Positions 6,028-10,886 of a stretch of 10,886 bases of DNA are shown piece by piece (the first letter of the stretch is position 1; each line of letters opens with the position of its first letter). Origin of the DNA: JAZGDL01 sp036477795 (GTDB lineage: Bacteria; Planctomycetota; Phycisphaerae; UBA1845); assembly GCA_036477795.1 (NCBI GenBank), contig JAZGDL010000431.1:1-10886 (forward strand), read 5' to 3'. Under the pieces are notes generated by a model, which was not told the DNA's origin, ran no database searches, and saw only the letters and a list, made by a program, of their open reading frames with translations. The translations under genes were made by a program, and so were the position numbers.

Positions 6028-7650
6028 TTAACTACCCGGACGACGGTTTATAATCACGGAAGCAGCATTGGCACCCGGAGCACAGGTTAGCCCTCCACCG
6101 GGATGACTCCCGCTGCCGCAAAGGTACAGCCCCGCAATGGGCGTCCCGTAGCGGGCGCATTCCGGACACGGGCGGACCAGCAACTGGTCAAGGCCATGCT
6201 CACCGTGATGGATGTGCCCGCCGGTCAACCCGTAGCGCTGTTCAAGATCCGCCGGTGACAGCACCTCACAGCCTACAATCGCCGAACGTACCTCCGGCGC
6301 GTATCGGCTCAGTGCGTCCACTATAGTGTCACCAAGTTGCACTCGTAGACGGTCGTTCCATCCTCCCTTGATGGAGTACGGCACGAAATGCGCCAGAATG
6401 GACACCACGCTATGACCCGGTGGAGCCAGGGCCGGTGTTCTCACCGAAGGGACGTGGATGTCCAGAATCAAAGTGCTCGAAAACCGCCCGTACTTCACCG
6501 CATCGAACGACCGCTCCATTTCTTTCAGCGATTTGCCTGTGCGGGCATATTCGACTTCCAGATCGGGACGGCAGGCGAAGCGCAGCGGCTTATTCAACGC
6601 CAGATTCACCTTGGCGGTGGTCCCGCGCATGCGCAAGTTCTTAATTCGGTGCACAAAACTAACGGACACCACGCGGCTGTTGACCATTTGCAGAAAGGTT
6701 CGCTTGGGATCGCAGGACGCAACGACAATCGCGGCGTCGATCGATTCACCGTCAGCCAGTATCACGCCGTTCACCCGCCCGTCGCTTATTCGGATGTCTC
6801 GCACTTCAGCCCCGGTGCGAATCTCCACTCCGTTGTCGCGGGCTGCCGCCGCCAGCGCATCGATCAGTGACCGCGGACCGCCCTTGACAGCTTGGCCGGC
6901 CAACACTTCGGCGCGCAACAGGTTGGCATTGCTTCCCGGCGACCGGGGCCCGGCAAACGTGCCGTACACCGCAGGGCCCGCCAGCAAGGACTTCAGCAGT
7001 TCGCTCTCGAACCATTCACCCAGCCAGTCCGCCACGCACATGGGGGCGATGCGCAACAGCTCCATCATGTCCTTCTTGCCCAGACGGCGCAGAGCCCAAC
7101 CCCTGTGGGCAAGCGGCAGCAACCCAGCCCAGCCGTTCGTGCTCAGATCGGGCGGCGGGTCTCTCAGCAGCCCACCGACAAATCCTCTGATGCGCCCCAA
7201 GAACCCGCGGTAGTCTGCGTAGCGCTCTGCGTCGTCGGCTGACAGCTCCGTAATCTCTGACGCCGCCGTGTCGGGATCGTGACTCAGTAGCAGACCAGTC
7301 CCTTGCCCAGGCTCCTGCGGTGCGAAGATTGCAGGCGGTTCGCTGTTAAGACGAAGACCGAACCGTTCAAGATCGAGGGCCTGCAAGACGTCTTCACGAA
7401 CACCGGACGTGTCGTGCAGCAGACCGGACGTCTTGAAACCGGGGTGGAACTCTTCGCCCGCAGCGAGTCCGCCCACTATGTCCCGCCGCTCGACGACAAG
7501 AAGCCGGCGCCCGTTCTTGGCAAGCATGGCGGCGGCGGTCAGGCCATTGTGGCCCGCACCGATCACGACCACGTCGTATTGGTCTTGTGTTGCCGGCGCT
7601 GCGTCGGTATTGTCCGTAGAACACTGGGAATCGTTCTGCATAACGCTCAT
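6028..7650 (-). CDS. FAD-dependent oxidoreductase, PYROXD2/CrtI-like (paralogue 2)
   Basis: A 540-residue flavoprotein of the phytoene desaturase-like/PYROXD2 superfamily (COG1233 type). The FAD-binding Rossmann fold begins VVVIGAGHNGLTAAAMLA, with GAGHNG at 31-36 and the ribose-binding acid E54 in VVERR. The C-terminal FAD motif is GLYLCGSGSHPGGG (507-520), then a proline/alanine-rich stretch. Between them AKVNLALNKP matches the equivalent part of the neighbouring paralogue. Length is normal. An acidic, asparagine-rich extension of about 24 residues precedes the Rossmann fold and is missing from the paralogue. The start is ATG at 7650, which overlaps the upstream stop as ATGA; longer in-frame starts lie inside the upstream gene and ATG at 7641 is an alternative. 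The overlap implies translational coupling. The substrate is unknown; carotenoid desaturation is possible but no other carotenoid genes are present. Confidence 0.93.
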   Translation of the reverse strand: MSVMQNDSQCSTDNTDAAPATQDQYDVVVIGAGHNGLTAAAMLAKNGRRLLVVERRDIVGGLAAGEEFHPGFKTSGLLHDTSGVREDVLQALDLERFGLRLNSEPPAIFAPQEPGQGTGLLLSHDPDTAASEITELSADDAERYADYRGFLGRIRGFVGGLLRDPPPDLSTNGWAGLLPLAHRGWALRRLGKKDMMELLRIAPMCVADWLGEWFESELLKSLLAGPAVYGTFAGPRSPGSNANLLRAEVLAGQAVKGGPRSLIDALAAAARDNGVEIRTGAEVRDIRISDGRVNGVILADGESIDAAIVVASCDPKRTFLQMVNSRVVSVSFVHRIKNLRMRGTTAKVNLALNKPLRFACRPDLEVEYARTGKSLKEMERSFDAVKYGRFSSTLILDIHVPSVRTPALAPPGHSVVSILAHFVPYSIKGGWNDRLRVQLGDTIVDALSRYAPEVRSAIVGCEVLSPADLEQRYGLTGGHIHHGEHGLDQLLVRPCPECARYGTPIAGLYLCGSGSHPGGGLTCAPGANAASVIINRRPGS

Positions 7651-9233
7651 ACGCTCCCAGAAGTCAGCATTGTCTTCGCCGCCAGTTCGCCGGATGCGCC
7701 CATGATGCCGCCTCCGGGATGAGTTCCCGATGCACACATCCACAAATTCTGAACCGGTGTCCGGTAGCGCGACCAGCCGTGCACCGGACGCTGGAACAGC
7801 AACTGCTCGGCACTCAGCTCGCCGTGAAAGATGTTCCCCTCGGTCAGGCCGAACTCCTGTTCAAGGTCCCACGGCGTCAGCACCTGGCGATAGAGGATCG
7901 ATTCGGCAAAACCGGGGCAGTATTCGGACAACGTGTCAACGACGGCATCGCCGAACGCTTCGCGTCGGTCAGGCCAATGCTCCGGCCCTTCCTTGATGTC
8001 GTAGGGGGCGTACTGCACGAAACAGGAGACGATGTGCTTGCCCGGCGGGGCGACACTGGGGTCCGCCAGTGAGGGGATGACCACGTTGATATAGGGTCGC
8101 TCCGAGAAATCGCCGTACTTGGCCTGGTCGTAAGCTTTCTCCAAGTATTCGATGCTGGGGGCAATGGCGATGTCGCCGCGCAGATGCGGTCCGATGCCGG
8201 GCCTGCACTTGAACTCCGGGCAGCGATCGACCGCGAGGTTTACCTTGCCGCTGCTGCCGCGCATCTTGTAGCGTTTGATCTGCCGAAGAAACTCGGAATC
8301 CAAGTGCTCTTCACCAACCAGCCGCAAGAACGTCCGATGCGGATCCAGCGCGGAAACGACGGTCTTGGACCGAATCTCCTCGCCGTCGGGCAGAACCACA
8401 CCACGTGTGCGACCATTCTCGATCAGGAACCGCTCAACCGGCGCCTCGGTGCGTATGTCTGCGCCGAAGCGGCGGGCCGCCGCAGCGATGGCCAGACTGA
8501 TCCGCCCGGTGCCGCCCCTGCAAAACCCCCACGACCGAAAGACACCGTCAATCTCACCCATGTAATGATGCAGCAACACATACGCAGTCCCCGGCGATCG
8601 CACTCCCAGAAAAGTGCCGATGATCCCGCTGACCGACATGGGAGCCTTGAGAACGCCCGACTCAAACCACTGGTCCAGAAAATCAACGGCGCTCATGGTC
8701 GAGAGCTGCATGAGAAGTTGCATGAGATCAGGCCCGAGGTTCTTGAATCGCTTGCCCAGCCGCAGCAGGCGGGCGATCTCCCGGGGTTTGATCGAAGTCG
8801 GATCAGGCGCCGGGGCATCGATGATCTCTTTAGCAAAGTGCGCCATGCGCGCCATGGCCAGCCCGAATTCCGGATAGACCTCGGCGTCCTTGGCGCTGAA
8901 CCGGGCGATCTCCCGGCAGGTGTCGTGTGGGTCATCCCAGCGACACAACGAGTCACCGTTCGGCAAGGGCAAGAAGGAGCACTCCAGCGGAATCAACTCC
9001 AGGCCATGCCTGGTCAAATCCAGCTCACGGATTATGTGCGGGCGAAACAGGCTGACCACGTACGAGCACACCGAGAAATGAAAGCCTGGAAAAAGCTCTT
9101 CGGTCACCGCCGCACCGCCGAGAACATGCCGGCGTTCGAGCACCAGCACCCGCCGCCCGGCCCGTGCCAGATACGCGGCACATACCAGGCCGTTGTGACC
9201 GCCCCCGACGATAATGGCGTCATAGGTTTTCAT
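7647..9233 (-). CDS. FAD-dependent oxidoreductase, PYROXD2-like (paralogue 1)
   Basis: A 528-residue flavoprotein close in motif content to PYROXD2. The N-terminus MKTYDAIIVGGGHNGLVCAA has GGGHNG at 10-15 and the ribose-binding E33 in VLERRHVLGG. It continues AAVTEELFPGFHFSVCSY and VVSLFRPHI, a stretch I recall as near identical in PYROXD2. The end has GNIFHGELSAEQLLFQRPVH and MCASGTHPGGGIMGASGE (499-516), the C-terminal FAD site. These proteins oxidise or dehydrogenate small or lipophilic substrates; no substrate is established for this group. ATG at 9233 is chosen over GTG at 9239, as the Rossmann strand follows at once. The gene is first in a coupled pair with the second oxidoreductase and is divergent from the aldehyde dehydrogenase. 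Membrane helices are absent, so it should be cytoplasmic or peripheral. Confidence 0.94.
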   Translation of the reverse strand: MKTYDAIIVGGGHNGLVCAAYLARAGRRVLVLERRHVLGGAAVTEELFPGFHFSVCSYVVSLFRPHIIRELDLTRHGLELIPLECSFLPLPNGDSLCRWDDPHDTCREIARFSAKDAEVYPEFGLAMARMAHFAKEIIDAPAPDPTSIKPREIARLLRLGKRFKNLGPDLMQLLMQLSTMSAVDFLDQWFESGVLKAPMSVSGIIGTFLGVRSPGTAYVLLHHYMGEIDGVFRSWGFCRGGTGRISLAIAAAARRFGADIRTEAPVERFLIENGRTRGVVLPDGEEIRSKTVVSALDPHRTFLRLVGEEHLDSEFLRQIKRYKMRGSSGKVNLAVDRCPEFKCRPGIGPHLRGDIAIAPSIEYLEKAYDQAKYGDFSERPYINVVIPSLADPSVAPPGKHIVSCFVQYAPYDIKEGPEHWPDRREAFGDAVVDTLSEYCPGFAESILYRQVLTPWDLEQEFGLTEGNIFHGELSAEQLLFQRPVHGWSRYRTPVQNLWMCASGTHPGGGIMGASGELAAKTMLTSGSV

Positions 9234-9261
9234 TTGCACGCCGCCGCCGGCCGCAACTCAC

Positions 9262-9289
9262 TTGACGCCCCATACCCGGCGTCTAAGCT
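9262..9289 (+). promoter_or_regulatory. Weak candidate promoter for the aldehyde dehydrogenase
   Basis: TTGACG (9262-9267) and TAAGCT (9284-9289) are 16 bases apart. The -35 box is good (5 of 6) but the -10 box is poor (3 of 6). If used, transcription would begin near 9296 and the 155-base leader would contain the whole hairpin at 9313-9386. Low confidence. Confidence 0.25.
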
Positions 9290-9312
9290 AAATCACCATG
9301 CACGAATCGGTT

Positions 9313-9386
9313 CCGCTGATTCGAGCCCCAAGCGCCAGCGCGGGGTCTGCCAACCCATCGCTGGCGCTCCGGGCTCGGATCAGCGG
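9313..9386. repeat. 74-bp SPERQR-type palindromic element
   Basis: The arms 9313-9340 and 9359-9386 are reverse complements at 25 of 28 positions, and one of the three mismatches would be a G-U pair in RNA. The 18-base loop can add four further pairs (GGGT with ACCC). Read on the minus strand it translates in part as SPERQRW, a peptide I remember as recurring in planctomycete protein annotations where this repeat falls inside predicted genes. It lies between the divergent PYROXD2-like and aldehyde dehydrogenase genes, 65 bases before the latter's start. Role unknown: dispersed repeat, operator or leader structure. Confidence 0.75.
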
Positions 9387-9438
9387 CGCGTGATCGGGCG
9401 GGTTCGTTTAGACCAATTACACAGAACTCTTTAGCAGC

Positions 9439-9442
9439 AGGA
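9439..9442 (+). promoter_or_regulatory. Ribosome binding site of the aldehyde dehydrogenase
   Basis: AGGA ends 8 bases before the ATG at 9451. The nearer ATG at 9446 is out of frame, so 9451 is the start that yields the aldehyde dehydrogenase. Confidence 0.5.
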
Positions 9443-9450
9443 ACGATGTC

Positions 9451-10886
9451 ATGCAAGATGCGCTTACCAGGCTGGGTATCGAAGAGTTGAACTCCGGCGG
9501 ATTCTGCGGAGAGTGGATCGGCGGCGGCGAAAGGCTCGACAGCGTCTCGCCCATCGACGGCTCGGTGGTGGCCTCGGTCAGGCAGGTGACGCCGCGAGAG
9601 TACGACCACGTCGTCACCCGTGCTCAAGAAGCCTTCGAAAAGTGGCGAACGGTCCCCGCACCGCTGCGCGGTGAAACCGTCCGCCGCCTGGGCAACGCGC
9701 TGCGCGAGGTCAAGAGCGATCTTGGAGCCCTGGTAACAATCGAGATGGGCAAAATCCGCGCAGAGGGCGAGGGCGAAGTCCAGGAAATGATCGACATCTG
9801 CGATTTCGCCGTGGGCCTCTCCCGCCAGCTCTACGGCCGGACCATGCAGTCCGAGCGGCCGCTGCATCGCATGTACGAGCAATGGCATCCGCTGGGCGTC
9901 ATCGGCGTCATCAGCGCCTTCAACTTCCCGGTGGCGGTGTGGAGCTGGAACGCCGCCCTGGCCGCGGTCTGCGGCGATGCCACCCTGTGGAAGCCATCCA
10001 GCAATACTCCGCTGACCGCCATCGCCTGCACAAAAATCGCCGAGCGCGTTTGCCGCGAAACCGGCGTGGATCCCGCCGTCTTCAGCCTGGTCATCGGGCC
10101 GGGCCGCACCATCGGGGAGCATTTGATTCAGGACCGGCGCATACCGCTGGTGTCCGCTACGGGAAGCTGCCGTATGGGTCGACGCATCGGCCAGGTGGTC
10201 GGCGCCCGGCTGGGCCGGACCATCCTCGAACTCGGCGGAAACAATGCCATAATCATAACACCCCAAGCCGACCTGAAGATGGCCACCCGGACCATCCTCT
10301 TCGGCGCGGTCGGCACCGCCGGTCAACGCTGCACCTCCACCCGCCGCATCATCGTCCACAACTCGGTGCGCGATCAACTCGTCGAGAGGCTCATCGCCGG
10401 CTACCAGCAGGTCACCATCGGCAACCCGCTGGACCAGGATATCGTCATGGGCCCGTTGATCGACACCGGCGCTGTCGAAGCCATGTTCACCGCGGTCAAG
10501 CGAATCAAGGAGGAGGGCGGCGAGATGATTTGCGGCGCCCAAAGGCTCGAGGGCGACAAATACCCCGGCGGCTGCTACGTCACCCCCTGCATCGCCGTCG
10601 CCCGCAACGATTTTTCCATCGTGCAGGAGGAGACCTTCGCCCCCATTCTCTACATCATCACGTACTCGACTCTTGACGAAGCCCTGCGCTTGCACAACGG
10701 CGTACCGCAAGGCCTGAGCTCCGCCATCTTCACCCGCGATTTGCTGGAAGCCGAGCGCTTCCTCTCCGGCGTGGGCAGCGACTGCGGCATCGCCAACGTC
10801 AACATCGGCACCAGCGGCGCCGAGATCGGCGGTGCCTTCGGCGGCGAGAAGGACACCGGCGGCGGCCGGGAATCCGGCTCCGACGC
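9451..10886 (+). CDS. Aldehyde dehydrogenase, ALDH7/antiquitin type (3' end missing)
   Basis: An NAD-dependent aldehyde dehydrogenase cut off by the window edge after 478 residues; family members run to about 500-510, so only a few dozen are missing. ALDH7 enzymes (antiquitin; bacterial Pcd/AmaB) oxidise alpha-aminoadipic semialdehyde, in equilibrium with piperideine-6-carboxylate, to alpha-aminoadipate in lysine catabolism. Cofactor residues include N158 in SAFNFP and K181 in WKPSS. The general base is E260 in ILELGGNNA, and the nucleophile is C294 in GTAGQRCTSTRR, spaced 34 residues apart as expected. The most diagnostic part is the end, NVNIGTSGAEIGGAFGGEK followed by GGGRESGSDA, nearly that of antiquitin. 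The usual ATGST loop reads ATGSCRMGRR. The start ATG has an AGGA site. Other ALDH7 substrates, such as betaine aldehyde, cannot be excluded. Confidence 0.95.
   Translation, partial: MQDALTRLGIEELNSGGFCGEWIGGGERLDSVSPIDGSVVASVRQVTPREYDHVVTRAQEAFEKWRTVPAPLRGETVRRLGNALREVKSDLGALVTIEMGKIRAEGEGEVQEMIDICDFAVGLSRQLYGRTMQSERPLHRMYEQWHPLGVIGVISAFNFPVAVWSWNAALAAVCGDATLWKPSSNTPLTAIACTKIAERVCRETGVDPAVFSLVIGPGRTIGEHLIQDRRIPLVSATGSCRMGRRIGQVVGARLGRTILELGGNNAIIITPQADLKMATRTILFGAVGTAGQRCTSTRRIIVHNSVRDQLVERLIAGYQQVTIGNPLDQDIVMGPLIDTGAVEAMFTAVKRIKEEGGEMICGAQRLEGDKYPGGCYVTPCIAVARNDFSIVQEETFAPILYIITYSTLDEALRLHNGVPQGLSSAIFTRDLLEAERFLSGVGSDCGIANVNIGTSGAEIGGAFGGEKDTGGGRESGSD

Noticed and set aside
6458..7213. 251-codon open frame on the plus strand
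   Set aside because: Antisense to the second FAD oxidoreductase; no motif, Ser/Arg/Pro-rich.
7651..7743. Longer N-terminus for the second FAD oxidoreductase, starting at 7743
   Set aside because: It would lie wholly inside the upstream coding region. The ATG at 7650 gives the usual ATGA overlap and a sufficient N-terminus.
6028..9233. Carotenoid biosynthesis locus (two phytoene desaturases)
   Set aside because: The motifs fit PYROXD2-like proteins better, and no phytoene synthase or other carotenoid gene is present.
8184..9434. 416-codon open frame on the plus strand
   Set aside because: Antisense to the PYROXD2-like gene, without recognisable domains, and it runs through the SPERQR-type palindrome.
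9283..10710. 475-codon open frame on the minus strand
   Set aside because: It lies antisense to the aldehyde dehydrogenase, which has full catalytic motifs. Its low-complexity Gly/Ala/Asp composition is a product of GC-rich third positions in the real gene.

Overview
This 10.9-kb window is GC-rich, chromosomal-type bacterial DNA. It most likely comes from a planctomycete (Planctomycetota). That placement rests on three cues: dispersed intergenic palindromes of planctomycete type, including one whose translation reads SPERQR-like; a large single-pass protein ending in a pseudopilin-like YSVGxNxxDDGG tail; and a pair of XrtA/PEP-CTERM-associated polysaccharide genes. The phylum is inferred from style, not from a marker gene. 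No tRNA, rRNA, CRISPR array, complete insertion sequence or phage gene was seen.

Layout. Positions 1-200 hold the 3' end of groEL (+). It converges on a two-gene minus-strand unit (1597 to 330) made of a polytopic membrane protein followed by a small zinc-ribbon membrane protein. Divergent from that unit is a 489-residue single-pass protein of unknown function (1805-3274, +). It converges on a second minus-strand pair (5695 to 3415): a FemAB-like acyltransferase and a sugar transferase, both of the types found in XrtA/PEP-CTERM exopolysaccharide loci. After a 332-base gap rich in inverted repeats comes a third minus-strand pair (9233 to 6028): two paralogous PYROXD2-like FAD oxidoreductases that overlap by ATGA. 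Divergent from these, an ALDH7/antiquitin-type aldehyde dehydrogenase (9451 onward, +) runs off the right edge, missing only its last few dozen residues.

Functional links. The FemAB/glycosyltransferase pair should act in extracellular polysaccharide synthesis coupled to protein sorting. The two FAD enzymes are probably made together and may form a hetero-oligomer. The aldehyde dehydrogenase next to them suggests an oxidative catabolic step, perhaps for lysine or cyclic amines, but only by neighbourhood.

The most distinctive feature is between the genes. Every intergenic gap longer than 100 bases carries at least one palindrome, and the palindromes differ in sequence: a heptamer-based hairpin, an 18-bp perfect palindrome, twin hairpins at a convergent junction, a 133-bp MITE-like element with TA flanks that contains a 23-bp perfect inverted repeat, and a 74-bp hairpin in the aldehyde dehydrogenase leader. 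I see no convincing new multi-gene system. The palindromes and the paired FAD enzymes are the best leads.
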